DNA of 64,000 bases from Oceanobacter sp. 1_MG-2023 (GTDB lineage Bacteria; Pseudomonadota; Gammaproteobacteria; Pseudomonadales; Oceanobacteraceae), in contig NZ_JAUYWA010000006.1 of NCBI RefSeq assembly GCF_030689025.1, forward strand, positions 94,518 through 158,517. The letters run 5' to 3'. Both the position numbers and the translations under genes were made by a program. The notes beneath the pieces are model-generated. The model did not search any database and was not told the DNA's origin. It saw only the letters and a list, made by a program, of their open reading frames with translations. Of the stretch, positions 49,405 through 59,050 are shown piece after piece (position 1 is the first letter of the stretch; every line of letters starts with the position of its first letter).

Positions 49405-49774
49405 CGGTTACGATTGTCAATATTGACTTTTCCAGCAACCACTGACCAATAAAAAACCGTATTATTCAGGAAATAAAACAATCATGTAACCATTGAAAAC
49501 AAGTTACTTACCATAGGTAACAGAAAGAAACAGCGGCAAGCACAGCCAGAAAAAAGTCAGCGAAATAATTTTTAAATGACACCCACGACATATTGCACCA
49601 CTTGGTGGCGCAATATGTCATTCAAAAAAATGCACCCAGCCACAAACAACCATTCAAAGCCAGTCTTGTTTTTATAGCTGTCAATAAAGCCATCGTTTGA
49701 TTTTTTTATTTTGATAACCAGATCACATTTTATTGTCGCTCATACTTTTAAATATCGTATTTTTTTATTCTGCA
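49405..49774. repeat. AT-rich gene-free stretch with long palindrome
   Basis: 370 bp, low GC, no gene. GACATATTGCACCAC (49587-49601) and GTGGCGCAATATGTC (49605-49619) form a 15-bp stem with one A-C mismatch and a 3-nt loop. There is no T-run directly after it on either strand, so it is not a canonical terminator. It lies between two convergent genes. Confidence 0.6.
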
Positions 49775-50245
49775 TCAAGCATGATGATCCACGGAACCAA
49801 ACACTCGCTTCAGCGTTGCGCTGACCCAACTGCTTTCCTTGCGTAATGCCTTACGCACCAGAGACGCATAGTTCTGATCTTCTTCCTTGATGTGCTGCAG
49901 CAGCCAGCGCATCAGACCTGTACGCATTTTCCGGGCGACATTCATCGGGTCTGTACCACCATGGAGCTGCTCTCTCAGCAACTCCATATGTTCACAAAAC
50001 TTCTCATGTATCAGTAAGTGATCATCCAGCAACGGGTAGCCTGCCCGCGCCATCAACTGCTCCTCAAAGCTGAAGTGATCAACGGTATAATCTTTCAACC
50101 GATCCATCACGCTATAGACTTCACTAACGTCATTATGCTCGATCGCATGGTGCAAATCATTCACATAGTCTGCGATACGTCTATGCTGACTATCAATAAT
50201 GTCAACACCAATATCATACGAAGCATTCCAGACAAAATAACTCAC
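49775..50245 (-). CDS. Bacteriohemerythrin 3
   Basis: 156 residues, a divergent third hemerythrin. Di-iron ligands are conserved (H21 in DSQHRRIADY, the HxxxE in DHFSFEEQLM, HLLIH, and HIKEED). The GTG at 50245 was chosen because AAAGGAG lies 6 nt before it and the protein then aligns with copies 1 and 2 at residue 1; the ATG two codons earlier touches the Shine-Dalgarno. The C-terminus (RKALRKESSWVSATLKRVFG) is longer than in the other copies. Confidence 0.93.
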   Translation of the reverse strand: MSYFVWNASYDIGVDIIDSQHRRIADYVNDLHHAIEHNDVSEVYSVMDRLKDYTVDHFSFEEQLMARAGYPLLDDHLLIHEKFCEHMELLREQLHGGTDPMNVARKMRTGLMRWLLQHIKEEDQNYASLVRKALRKESSWVSATLKRVFGSVDHHA

Positions 50246-50748
50246 GACCATCTCCTTTAATCGCAGAAATGCAATGGCTACTTCAACGCCAAACATCTGC
50301 ATTCAAATAAGTACGTATAGAATTCAGACCAAACAGTCTCAACCAACAGGCCGGTGATTGTAGCCGCGAAATATGAAAAAAAATAATGACATAAATCACA
50401 TCATATATCATATAACCAATTAGTTATATTAAAATTATAAAACCTTGGTTTTTTAATTATCGACAATCGGACAATCTAAAAAAATCAGAAACGTAATATC
50501 AAAACAAAGATGACAATATGATTAATATTTAATTTTTTACAACCAACACCCTTGGATCTATTTTCTTTTTTTATAAAAACTCCGCAATACCCAAGGGGGA
50601 ATAATTGAGTGTTCCCTGCCACCAATGATCTTTATACTGCAGGCGACCTTTCGTTTTGCCTTGCAGTGGCCACAGCCCGGCTACTGATTCCGGACACTGC
50701 ATTCATACGATCAGCCACCGTCTCAACCACCCCACCACCAGAGTCATC
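50246..50748. other. AT-rich divergent region with palindrome
   Basis: 500 bp between bacteriohemerythrin 3 and rlmF. ATATAAC-caatta-GTTATAT (50410-50429) is a perfect 7-bp inverted repeat in a very AT-rich block that probably contains the hemerythrin promoter. No gene seen; the frame before rlmF (from 50656) lacks homology. Confidence 0.4.
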
Positions 50749-51795
50749 ATGTCCCGAAAGTCGTTTCCCCGCTCATCCAGCCACAAACCATCTGCCACCC
50801 CAGCGGCAAACAAGGCAGCGGCATTACATCCGCGCAATCGCCACCAGCAGCGTTATGACTTTGACGCACTGACGGCCACCAGCCCTGAGTTAGCCGCTTT
50901 TATTCGGCTCACCCCAAGTGGCAATCATTCCATCGACTTTACCGACCCGGTGGCCATCAAGGCATTAAACCGGGCCTTGTTACAAAACTGGTACCAAATC
51001 AATGACTGGGATATTCCCGACGGCTACCTCTGCCCTCCCATCCCTGGACGCGCAGACTATATCCATAATCTGGCCGACCTGTTGGCAGCCGCCAATGGTG
51101 GCAAAATACCGGCGGGCAAGCGTATTCAGGCCCTGGACATTGGCTGTGGTGCCAACTGTATTTATCCGCTGATCGGCCAGAGCGAATATGGCTGGCGCTT
51201 TATTGCCGCAGATATCGACCCGGTCTCCCTGGCATCCGCCGAACGTGTGCTGACCGCCAACCCGTTACAACAGGCCGCCATTAGCCTGCGCCAGCAACCC
51301 GACAAGCACTGTTATTTCACTCACGTGCTACAGCACAATGAATTTCTCGACCTGACCCTGTGTAACCCGCCGTTCCATGAGTCGCCAGAGCAGATGTCGC
51401 GTGGCAACCAGCGCAAATGGAAAAACCTGGGCAGATGGGACACTCCTCAAGAAAGCCACAGCTCAGAGTCCACTCCCAAAAACCAGCCGCTCAACTTCGG
51501 TGGTCAAAATAATGAATTATGGTGTGAAGGTGGCGAAGTCCACTTTATCAGTCAGATGATGCGGGAAAGCCAACAGTACGCCAGCCAGGTGTACTGGTTT
51601 ACGTCACTGGTATCACGACAGGCAGCGCTACCGGCGCTGAAAAAGGTCTTGCGAGAGATCGGTGTGGTGCAGCAGCAAACAATTACCATGACGCAAGGTC
51701 AAAAAAGCAGTCGTTTTATTGCCTGGAGTTTTCTCAACGCAGAACAACAGACAATCTGGCGGCAAATGCGCTGGCAAAATACAACGCGCCGTTAG
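50749..51795 (+). CDS. rlmF: 23S rRNA (adenine1618-N6)-methyltransferase
   Basis: 348 residues. After a basic, low-complexity N-terminus comes the RlmF signature LHPRNRHQQRYDFDAL, WDIPDGYLCPPIPGRADYIH, the SAM-binding ALDIGCGANCIYPLIG, and the catalytic DLTLCNPPFHES. ATG 50749 was chosen because homology begins soon after it; the open frame upstream has none. Confidence 0.95.
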   Translation: MSRKSFPRSSSHKPSATPAANKAAALHPRNRHQQRYDFDALTATSPELAAFIRLTPSGNHSIDFTDPVAIKALNRALLQNWYQINDWDIPDGYLCPPIPGRADYIHNLADLLAAANGGKIPAGKRIQALDIGCGANCIYPLIGQSEYGWRFIAADIDPVSLASAERVLTANPLQQAAISLRQQPDKHCYFTHVLQHNEFLDLTLCNPPFHESPEQMSRGNQRKWKNLGRWDTPQESHSSESTPKNQPLNFGGQNNELWCEGGEVHFISQMMRESQQYASQVYWFTSLVSRQAALPALKKVLREIGVVQQQTITMTQGQKSSRFIAWSFLNAEQQTIWRQMRWQNTTRR

Positions 51796-51873
51796 CCGTT
51801 ATCTTCAGTACTGGTGGGAGGACGGGAGAGAACACAAGAACAAGACGAATAGAATAAACACAGACAGCCGACA

Positions 51874-51900
51874 AAGAGCCGGTGTATCACCCCGGCTCTT
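51874..51900. terminator. Bidirectional terminator, rlmF / SRPBCC gene
   Basis: AGAGCCGG (51875-51882) pairs with CCGGCTCT (51892-51899) over a 9-nt loop. The minus strand continues with TTTGTC. It serves the convergent rlmF and SRPBCC genes. Confidence 0.7.
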
Positions 51901-51943
51901 GCCCTGATTTCCTGAGAACAAGAAAAACCCATTAATCTCTTTG

Positions 51944-52426
51944 TTAATACATCCGTTGTAGCTGATCCAGCCCACCCCGATAAACGCCACTGATCACGGC
52001 TTCGGCTTCCGGTCGGGACATACCCTTGGCATCAAAGGTCGATTGCCAAGTGACTTTCGACTGACTGTCACCCATCGACGTGACACTGATGGTCGCGTTA
52101 TACGCTTCGACCGGTAATGGCCCGGAGAGGATACGATAGCTGTAATTCATGCCGTTGTTGTCGCGGCTGGTCTCTTCTTCAACGATTTCCGCACCGTCCT
52201 GCAAGGTCAGATAACGTCGATCCGATACCTGCTTGCTGAGTTTTACCGCCGGATGCCAGCGGTTCAAATCATTAAACTCCCCCACCAATGCCCAGACTTC
52301 TGCCGCAGGGGCATTCACCTTGACGGATTCAGTCACCGACGCCTGTCCGTCCATGCTGTCCATATGAGCACAAGATGCGGTTAATGCTGAACCACAGATC
52401 ACCAGGGTAGAAAGTGTTTTGTTCAT
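51944..52426 (-). CDS. SRPBCC-domain lipoprotein
   Basis: 160 residues: signal peptide with lipobox LTASC, then a START/SRPBCC fold: VTESVKVNAPAAEVWALVGE, FNDLNRWHPAVKLSK and the long C-terminal helix (SRPEAEAVISGVYRGGLDQL). The fold binds hydrophobic ligands. Periplasmic localisation is inferred from the signal. Ligand unknown. Confidence 0.85.
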   Translation of the reverse strand: MNKTLSTLVICGSALTASCAHMDSMDGQASVTESVKVNAPAAEVWALVGEFNDLNRWHPAVKLSKQVSDRRYLTLQDGAEIVEEETSRDNNGMNYSYRILSGPLPVEAYNATISVTSMGDSQSKVTWQSTFDAKGMSRPEAEAVISGVYRGGLDQLQRMY

Positions 52427-52629
52427 AAATATAGGCCTACGTTTTTTGTTATTGGCCTGTCATAGCATGCGCAGTCATACGCCGGTCAAACATACTGCTT
52501 TGTATGGAGTCTTGACCTCCTTAAGCAGGGTATCTGTTCGCCATTGTTTTCTTATCCCTCCCTGCTTGACCCCGCAAACCGCTGTGCTAATGTGCGCGGC
52601 TTTTCGCTGTCCGGCTCACGAGGAATTCC

Positions 52630-54006
52630 ATGATTTGCGGCTTCGACTACGGTACTTCCAACTGCGCCATGGGCGTCAAATCACAGGATGCCGTGCAACT
52701 GCTGGCCGTTGATGGCGACCAATGCTTTATGCCGTCGGCGCTGTACACCCTCGGCCGGGAATTGATCTGTGAGCAGGTCGGACTGGCCATGACCGAAGGG
52801 CCGCAACGGGATGATTTCATCAAAACCCGGCGGGGGCCATTACAACTGGCCCAGCGGGCGCGGCGTGAGCTGGACCTGGGGACAGCCTCCGAAGACACCG
52901 ATGCCGTTATGCAGGTCGGCCAGCAAGCCTTTGCACACTATTTTGCCGACCCGGAAGAAGGCTACTTCGTCAAATCGCCCAAATCCTACCTGGGTGCCAG
53001 CGGCCTGCGACCGGAGTTTGTGCATTTTTTTGAAGACATCGTGACCGCCATGATGCAAACGGTGAAGCAGCGGGCCGAGTTATCCCTTGGCCAGACCCTG
53101 ACTCATACGGTAATCGGGCGACCGGTCAACTTCCAGGGCGTCAATGCCGAACACAGCAACCGCCAGGCGCTGGATATCCTCAGTATTGCGGCCAAACGCA
53201 GCGGCTTTCAGTCCGTCGAGTTTCTTTATGAGCCGATTGCCGCCGGGCTAAGCTTTGAGCGTCATCTCACCGGCAACCAGACGGTGTTGGTGGTGGATAT
53301 CGGTGGTGGTACCAGTGACTGCGCCATGGTAAGAATGGGCCCGGATCACCGCGACCGCGACGACCGCAGCGCCGACTTTCTGGGCCACACTGGTGAACGC
53401 ATCGGGGGAAATGATCTCGATATCACGCTGGCGGGCAGACAGCTGATGCCGCTGTTTGGCATGAACGCCAGCCTTAAAAGCGGCAAACCCATGCCTACCA
53501 AAACCTTTCTCGATGCCGTCTGTACCAATGATGTCGGTGCGTTGTCGCGCTTCAGCAGCCTGGAAACCACCCTCCACTTGCAGCAACTGCAACGGGACTG
53601 CCTGCAACCAGAGCTGATCAGCCGCCTGTTACATTTGCAAACCAACAAGCAGAACCAGCAGCTGGTACGCTGTGCTGAAAACGCCAAGATTGCCCTGTCC
53701 GATACCGACAGCACCCGCGTAGCGCTGGATTTTGTCGAAGCCGGGCTGGACACCCAGGTCTCCAGAAGCGGGCTGGAAAATGCAATCCAGCGCCCGCTGC
53801 AACGTATCAGTGAACTGATGGCTGAAGCCGTCGCCCAGGCCGGTGTGCAGCCAGACCAGGTATTTATCACCGGTGGCAGTGCCCGCTCACCAATCATTCG
53901 TCAGGCGGTGGCGCGCACCCTGGGGGATATTCCATTGCTGGACGGTGATCATTTTGGCAGCGTGGTCTCCGGCCTGACCGAATGGGCACAGCGGATATAT
54001 CGCTGA
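52630..54006 (+). CDS. yegD: Hsp70-family protein YegD
   Basis: 458 residues, an Hsp70-like actin-fold ATPase lacking the usual substrate-binding domain. Phosphate-1 motif FDYGTSNCAMGV near the start, phosphate-2 VLVVDIGGGTSDCAMV, and adenosine motif VFITGGSARSPIIRQ. FLYEPIAAGLSFE is the connecting segment. Strong GAGGAA Shine-Dalgarno. YegD's cellular role is poorly defined. Confidence 0.93.
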   Translation: MICGFDYGTSNCAMGVKSQDAVQLLAVDGDQCFMPSALYTLGRELICEQVGLAMTEGPQRDDFIKTRRGPLQLAQRARRELDLGTASEDTDAVMQVGQQAFAHYFADPEEGYFVKSPKSYLGASGLRPEFVHFFEDIVTAMMQTVKQRAELSLGQTLTHTVIGRPVNFQGVNAEHSNRQALDILSIAAKRSGFQSVEFLYEPIAAGLSFERHLTGNQTVLVVDIGGGTSDCAMVRMGPDHRDRDDRSADFLGHTGERIGGNDLDITLAGRQLMPLFGMNASLKSGKPMPTKTFLDAVCTNDVGALSRFSSLETTLHLQQLQRDCLQPELISRLLHLQTNKQNQQLVRCAENAKIALSDTDSTRVALDFVEAGLDTQVSRSGLENAIQRPLQRISELMAEAVAQAGVQPDQVFITGGSARSPIIRQAVARTLGDIPLLDGDHFGSVVSGLTEWAQRIYR

Positions 54007-54030
54007 TATGCGCTCAGAAGCCTGTTCCGA

Positions 54031-55446
54031 TTAACCGGGTTTGCCAGTCGGACTGTCCCCTGGCACCGGTTGGCTCAGCTGTAAAACCCAGTCACGCAGT
54101 TGCACCAGCTCTTTATCGTTCAGCCCCTTGGCGGCTTTTTGCAAGCTGCGGGTAAGCTGCACCTGCTCCAGTTTCGGCAACCGCTCCAGGCGCTCAGTCA
54201 ACCCGGTCGAGGCCAGCTCTGCCACGGTACGGTCAGCATGGGTCCGTCGCAGCATCAGCTCCAGAAAATCCACCGCCCGCCCCAGCAAGACAAACACAAA
54301 CGTCAGATCCCGCACAGGCCCGGCGGTCAGGGTTTTGCCCGCAACCGGCACACCTTTGATGTTCATTTTTTCCGGTTTCCAGGTTGCTGCCAATGAGGCC
54401 AGCCCGGACAACAGTCCGCCCGCCAGTGCTCCGGCCATCAACGAACTGCCACCCACCCCGGCATCCAGCACCGCACCCGCCGCCGCTCCGGCAGAGGCCG
54501 CCAGCGCAACGATTTTCTGTCGATCCAGACCGTAAAGATACCAGTGACTGTTATCAAACAGATCCGGGTAATCAGCGCTTAACAACTGCGCTTGCACTCG
54601 CATATTGGAATGGGCAAACAAGGACTGTAGCTGGCGCTGCATACTGAATTCCATATCGCGCAAGTGGCGCTGATACTGGCTTTTCAACTGGGTCTCCAAG
54701 GCAGATTTGGCAAAATCGGCCGGGACCCGAACATCACTGACATGACTGATCATCTGCACCATATGCTCAGCCACAATCATCGCTCCCTGACTGGCCAGAC
54801 GGTCAAAATAACGCGTCAGTGCCGCCATGGTGGCTTCGATTGCAGGTCGCCAGGGTTCGTGTAATTCAGCAAAGGCCGACAGCACCGCGAACTGCTTTTG
54901 GCGATCCGCGGTCATGGGATCAAACACCCGCACCACACTGAAATACTGGCTCAGGGCGTTTTGCCATTCTTCCACATGTGCAGCACCGCCAATCGGATTG
55001 ATCAGTGCCATGCGAGGCTGCCCGGTCCACTGCAAAATGGTCATTTCGGCTTCAAATTCCGGGCTGTAAGGCAAGGATCCATCAACCACATAGATAATGC
55101 CGGCACCATCCAGAATAGGCTGCAGCAGCTCGATTTCATCCTGAAACCGGCTGCTCGCTGCATGCCGTTGTTCGGTCACAAAATCCTGTACCGTCTGTTT
55201 GCGTTCAGCGGCATTGGGAGCCCGTTGCTGCAACCAGGACAATACTTGTCGTGGACGCTGAAACCCCGGCGTATCAATCAGCCGATAATGACTGACACCA
55301 TCAACACACAACTCAAACGCTTGTGCTGTTGTCGTGGTACCGGAAATTTCCGATATCCGGATTGCATCCTGACGCGTCAAGGTCGCGACGATGCTTGATT
55401 TACCCTTGTTCGGATGACCAACGACCGCAAATCCTGGCATCGTCAT
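54031..55446 (-). CDS. DUF3482 GTPase-like membrane protein
   Basis: 471 residues. P-loop GHPNKGKSSIVATL, switch-like SGTTTTAQAF and Walker B DTPGFQRP are those of Era-type GTPases. The G4 NKxD motif is replaced by NPIGG, so base recognition is unusual. The C-terminal half is DUF3482 with two Ala/Gly-rich hydrophobic segments (VALAASAGAAAGAVLDAGVG, LMAGALAGGLLSGLASL). One base separates it from the DUF2868 gene; the two genes form a conserved pair of unknown function. Confidence 0.9.
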   Translation of the reverse strand: MTMPGFAVVGHPNKGKSSIVATLTRQDAIRISEISGTTTTAQAFELCVDGVSHYRLIDTPGFQRPRQVLSWLQQRAPNAAERKQTVQDFVTEQRHAASSRFQDEIELLQPILDGAGIIYVVDGSLPYSPEFEAEMTILQWTGQPRMALINPIGGAAHVEEWQNALSQYFSVVRVFDPMTADRQKQFAVLSAFAELHEPWRPAIEATMAALTRYFDRLASQGAMIVAEHMVQMISHVSDVRVPADFAKSALETQLKSQYQRHLRDMEFSMQRQLQSLFAHSNMRVQAQLLSADYPDLFDNSHWYLYGLDRQKIVALAASAGAAAGAVLDAGVGGSSLMAGALAGGLLSGLASLAATWKPEKMNIKGVPVAGKTLTAGPVRDLTFVFVLLGRAVDFLELMLRRTHADRTVAELASTGLTERLERLPKLEQVQLTRSLQKAAKGLNDKELVQLRDWVLQLSQPVPGDSPTGKPG

Positions 55447-55447
55447 G

Positions 55448-56797
55448 CTAATACCCCTTTTTTAACGGAATCTGGTGACGGCTGGCAAAATACTGCCAGG
55501 ATTTAAGCAGGGTCTGGTAGCGCTCATCCTCGACATCAGAGGACACCAGCACCAGCACAACCTGGGTATTGTTGTGCTGCAATAACTCGATACAGTCTGC
55601 CAGTTCACCGGTGGGTGTCTGCGCCGGATCCACCACCAGCAGTACCGGACGCGGCCGCTTGCTGTCGGCAGAGGCCAGCCACTGTTCGTCTTCCAGCCAA
55701 TCACCACTGCCCAGGTTTTTGACCACCGGCCAGTCGGTATCTGGCTGCTGCCAACTGATCAGATCGGCTGGCGTAGTGCTGATATCAATCTCGTCTGGCA
55801 GCACCAATGCTGCGTCTGATACCAGGGGTTCGTGGCTTTGCCGATGCTGCTGTGCCAGTACAAATTGCTCAACATCGGCGCTATTGGCAATGCTCCAGCG
55901 CAGCTGCCGGATAAAACGCCAGCGTAACAACAGCGCCAGCGCAACCCGAGGCAAGATACCGTACGCCATGATCGCCATCACCAGTGTTGGCCACCAGCCA
56001 CTCTGGCGGCTTCCCATACCGGCACCGGCCCCCATCACATCCTGGGCACTGAAACGACTCTGACTGATCAGCTCAAGACCCGGTGATGCCACTAACCAGT
56101 GCCAGGGCCAGCTGACAACCGCCATCATGTGTACCATGGTGCGATTGTCACTGATCAGTGTCGACGACCAGCCAAATTGATAATCCTGAAAGGTCGCCAG
56201 TGCAAAAAAGGCCAGCAAGGCAGCGACTGAAAAAACCAATCCCAGCCACTGGGTTTGCCAAAGCATCCAGGGGAACAACACCTTCTGATACGGCAAAAAA
56301 TGCGTCAGCCGCAGCTTGTTGGCCAACGCCAGCAACAAGGGATGGGCACTGGCCAGGCGAGCGGGTTCACGCGCTGGTGCCAACACCGTCATATAGGCGC
56401 TGCTCAGGGTAAACAGCAAGGGCAAGAAAGCGAACAGCAGCAGAGGTACCCAGATATTCACCGGCTGCTGGCTGGCGTAGTTCAACACCCCCGCCATACT
56501 GACAAAACCGACCACCGCAATAACCAGCCCCAACAGCAACAATACCCAGCGGGCGGGGGTTGTCAGCCCGTCGTCGCTGCCCTGCTGCAAGGCTTGTTGC
56601 TCCCAACGGCGCAAATAATCCACTGGCGACAGGGTACTGCTGGCATCACCACTGGCGGTGTCGGACGCTGTTAATGACAGTGGTTTTTGCGCCACGAACA
56701 AACGGAAGTCCAGCCAGCGACACATGGCGGTGGTGGCCCCGTCCTTGAAAAAAAACTGCACAACCTGGTTTGACGATACTGATAACGCTGAAGACAT
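55448..56797 (-). CDS. DUF2868 membrane protein
   Basis: 449 residues. Four or so transmembrane helices in the first two-thirds (VLLLLGLVIAVVGFVSMAGV, WVPLLLFAFLPLLFTLSSAY, LGLVFSVAALLAFFALA), then a cytoplasmic Rossmann-like C-terminal domain (RPVLLVVDPAQTPTGELADC, TQVVLVLVSSDVED). It is the standard partner of the downstream DUF3482 GTPase and starts their operon (AGGA before ATG). Confidence 0.88.
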   Translation of the reverse strand: MSSALSVSSNQVVQFFFKDGATTAMCRWLDFRLFVAQKPLSLTASDTASGDASSTLSPVDYLRRWEQQALQQGSDDGLTTPARWVLLLLGLVIAVVGFVSMAGVLNYASQQPVNIWVPLLLFAFLPLLFTLSSAYMTVLAPAREPARLASAHPLLLALANKLRLTHFLPYQKVLFPWMLWQTQWLGLVFSVAALLAFFALATFQDYQFGWSSTLISDNRTMVHMMAVVSWPWHWLVASPGLELISQSRFSAQDVMGAGAGMGSRQSGWWPTLVMAIMAYGILPRVALALLLRWRFIRQLRWSIANSADVEQFVLAQQHRQSHEPLVSDAALVLPDEIDISTTPADLISWQQPDTDWPVVKNLGSGDWLEDEQWLASADSKRPRPVLLVVDPAQTPTGELADCIELLQHNNTQVVLVLVSSDVEDERYQTLLKSWQYFASRHQIPLKKGY

Positions 56798-57107
56798 AGA
56801 ATCCTGAATTTCCGCAACAAAAACCGTTACGCCCAGCCGTCAATGGCCGACCGCAGATAAAAAGATGGGCCAGTATACGTGGCGAATCGCTCCGAGGGCA
56901 TATTCGCAGTCATGGGTATAATGGGTTGAAGGCTGACAGCCAGGTGTTTAGCAACAAGATCTTAAAACAAGATCTTGAATAGGCAGCACCGTGGCGGCAG
57001 TCGAACTTCGCATCATATGGCCAACACAATGCACTCCAGCACTCCAGCACTCCAGCGAGCCACATTGCCGATTAATGCGTACCCGGGCCGTCCGTCGTCA
57101 TTATCGA
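56798..57107. repeat. Intergenic region with short repeats
   Basis: 310 bp. AACAAGATCTT occurs twice in succession near 56958-56982. The 8-bp unit CACTCCAG is repeated three times at 57032-57055. No gene seen; the promoter of the DUF2868 gene is likely near 56870-56920 (GTATAAT on the other strand was not resolved). Confidence 0.45.
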
Positions 57108-58019
57108 TCAGAACCCCGTTGAAACCGAGTCACCGGACTCTGCCATGGCACTCATCATCCACTCCTTGAAAGCCTTCATCCCGGTGGTCAAGGGCCGGTT
57201 TTTGCGGTACACCAAGTAAAATGCCTTATTGGTATCCAGCTGAATATTAAACGGAATCATCAGGCGGCCAGAGGCAATTTCACGGGAAGTCAGCGTACTG
57301 TCGGCCAAGGCCACGCCCAGGTTCTCCTGCGCCGCTGCCGTCGCCAGCTGACTGCTCGACAGCTGCAAGCTGCCCTTCGGCACCAGGTTGTCGACCCCGG
57401 CCTGATGCATCCAGTTTTCCCATTCCCACTTGCGCTTGCTGACGTAAATCAGCGTATGCCGACGCAAGTCACTGGGCTTTTCCAACGGGTATTTGCCGGA
57501 CAGCAGCGCCGGGCTACACACCGGCACCAGCATGACCTTGCAGAGAAAATGGGTTTCAATATCGTCCCACTCGCCATTACCGTAATAAATGGCGATATCC
57601 GTACTGACGCGATTAAAATCAATCAGCCCCTGCGAGGCGTTGATTTGCAACTCAATATCCGGGTACAACTCCTGAAACTGCGACATATGCGGCATCAGCC
57701 AGCGCGTCAGAAAATTGGGCGCCACACTGATCTGCACCACATTGCTTTCGTGGCCATTGGTCAGCCGCTGGGTAGCAACCTCGATTTCATCCAGCGCGTG
57801 TTTGATGCCATTCAGATACTGCTCTCCAGCGGAGGTCAGTGCCACCTTGCGCTTGTTGCGACTGAACAGCTGTACTCCCAGATATTCTTCAAGTGTCTTG
57901 ATTTGATGGCTGACCGCCGAAGCCGTCACAGCCAACTCATCGGAGGCAGCAACAAAGCTGGATTTTCGGGCCGATGCTTCAAAGACACGCAAGGCATTCA
58001 AGGGAGGCAGGCGACGCAT
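57108..58019 (-). CDS. LysR-family regulator, GcvA-like
   Basis: 303 residues. N-terminal winged helix (LPPLNALRVFEASARKSSFV, then DELAVTASAVSHQIKTLEEY) followed by the periplasmic-binding-like effector domain (SVAPNFLTRWLMPHMSQF). The PPLNALR and HTH segments resemble GcvA and the AmpR-type subgroup. ATG 58019 chosen over TTG 58025 (AGGA upstream). It is divergent from the YgjP-like gene, which may or may not be its target. Confidence 0.92.
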   Translation of the reverse strand: MRRLPPLNALRVFEASARKSSFVAASDELAVTASAVSHQIKTLEEYLGVQLFSRNKRKVALTSAGEQYLNGIKHALDEIEVATQRLTNGHESNVVQISVAPNFLTRWLMPHMSQFQELYPDIELQINASQGLIDFNRVSTDIAIYYGNGEWDDIETHFLCKVMLVPVCSPALLSGKYPLEKPSDLRRHTLIYVSKRKWEWENWMHQAGVDNLVPKGSLQLSSSQLATAAAQENLGVALADSTLTSREIASGRLMIPFNIQLDTNKAFYLVYRKNRPLTTGMKAFKEWMMSAMAESGDSVSTGF

Positions 58020-58145
58020 GAACAATCCTGAAAGATGAATTTATTTCAGCATCATGTCGCTAGCCTGACGGTTTTTCAACCACCTTGGTCTCTCTGTTAC
58101 AATCCCGCCTCGACTTACTCTCTCACCGACCCTGGCTGCTGCTTT

Positions 58146-58655
58146 ATGACCTCCCACTCGTTACGTTATCTGTCGGCCTACTCGGCCGATCTGCAGCACC
58201 AGGCCAGCCAGCTGCTGCAGGCAAACAAACTGGGCGACTTGCTCAAACACCGTTACCCTCAGGCACACACCCTGGCGTCGGCCGGATTACTGTATGACTA
58301 CGCGCAGGATCTCAAGCACCGCTATATGCGTAAATCACCCCCGATCAGCAAGGTGATTTACGACGACAAGATCCACGTAGTGGAACACGCTCTGGGGCTA
58401 CATACCTTTGTCAGCCGGGTACAGGGCGGCAAGCTGAAGGCCAAGCACGAAATCCGTATTTCGACCCTGTTTCGCAACACCCCTGAAGCCTTCCTGCGCA
58501 TGATCATCGTCCATGAACTGGCTCACCTGCGCGAAAAAGCCCACAACAAGGCGTTCTACCAACTTTGTCAGCATATGGAGCCAGACTATTTCCAGCTCGA
58601 ACTGGATGTCCGGTTATACCTGTGTCAGCGCGACCAATACGGTGATTTATGGTGA
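58146..58655 (+). CDS. YgjP-like metallopeptidase-domain protein
   Basis: 169 residues with the YgjP zinc motif VHELAHLREKAHN (HExxH) preceded by RISTLFRNTPEAFLRMII and followed by FYQLCQHMEPDYFQLELDVR. Metal-dependent hydrolase activity is inferred; the family has no settled substrate. ATG 58146 was chosen by family length, although no clear Shine-Dalgarno precedes it. Confidence 0.88.
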   Translation: MTSHSLRYLSAYSADLQHQASQLLQANKLGDLLKHRYPQAHTLASAGLLYDYAQDLKHRYMRKSPPISKVIYDDKIHVVEHALGLHTFVSRVQGGKLKAKHEIRISTLFRNTPEAFLRMIIVHELAHLREKAHNKAFYQLCQHMEPDYFQLELDVRLYLCQRDQYGDLW

Positions 58656-58715
58656 CTGCTGCCGGATTCTGATGGCTTCACATCGCGCATGTGGCTCTGC
58701 CTTGAAGTCTTCCGG

Positions 58716-58756
58716 CCACAAAAAAGCCCGGTCATCCAGACCAGGCTTTTTTGTGG
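58716..58756. terminator. Strong bidirectional terminator
   Basis: CCACAAAAAAGCC (58716-58728) pairs with GGCTTTTTTGTGG (58744-58756), giving U-tracts on both strands. It lies between the convergent YgjP-like gene and grxA. Confidence 0.92.
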
Positions 58757-58813
58757 TGTTCCAGGGTGCCAGAACTCAGGGGGCATGATACCCGCAATCT
58801 ATCGACTTACCAT

Positions 58814-59050
58814 TTACTTGGCGTTGATCAAGGCCGCAAATTCAGTATAGCCGCCGACGTGTTCAGTGCCGATAAAGATTTGGGGCACGGTATCCACCGG
58901 TTTGCCAACGGTCTTTTCCAAGTCAGCCTTGCTGATACCTTCAACATTGATATCAATGTATTTAAAGTCCAGCTCTTTGATTTCACACAATTCTTTGGCA
59001 CGCCGACAGTAGCCACAACCTTCTCGTCCAAAAATAGTGACACGTTTCAT
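58814..59050 (-). CDS. grxA: Glutaredoxin 1
   Basis: 78 residues. Active site C12-GY-C15 (the usual is CPYC), TVPQIFIG with the cis-Pro, and HVGGYTEFAAL. It reduces disulfides and supplies ribonucleotide reductase with electrons from glutathione. ATG 59050 was chosen (GGAG upstream; MKRVTIFGREG aligns with GrxA N-termini); the frame extends 12 codons further without support. Confidence 0.93.
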   Translation of the reverse strand: MKRVTIFGREGCGYCRRAKELCEIKELDFKYIDINVEGISKADLEKTVGKPVDTVPQIFIGTEHVGGYTEFAALINAK

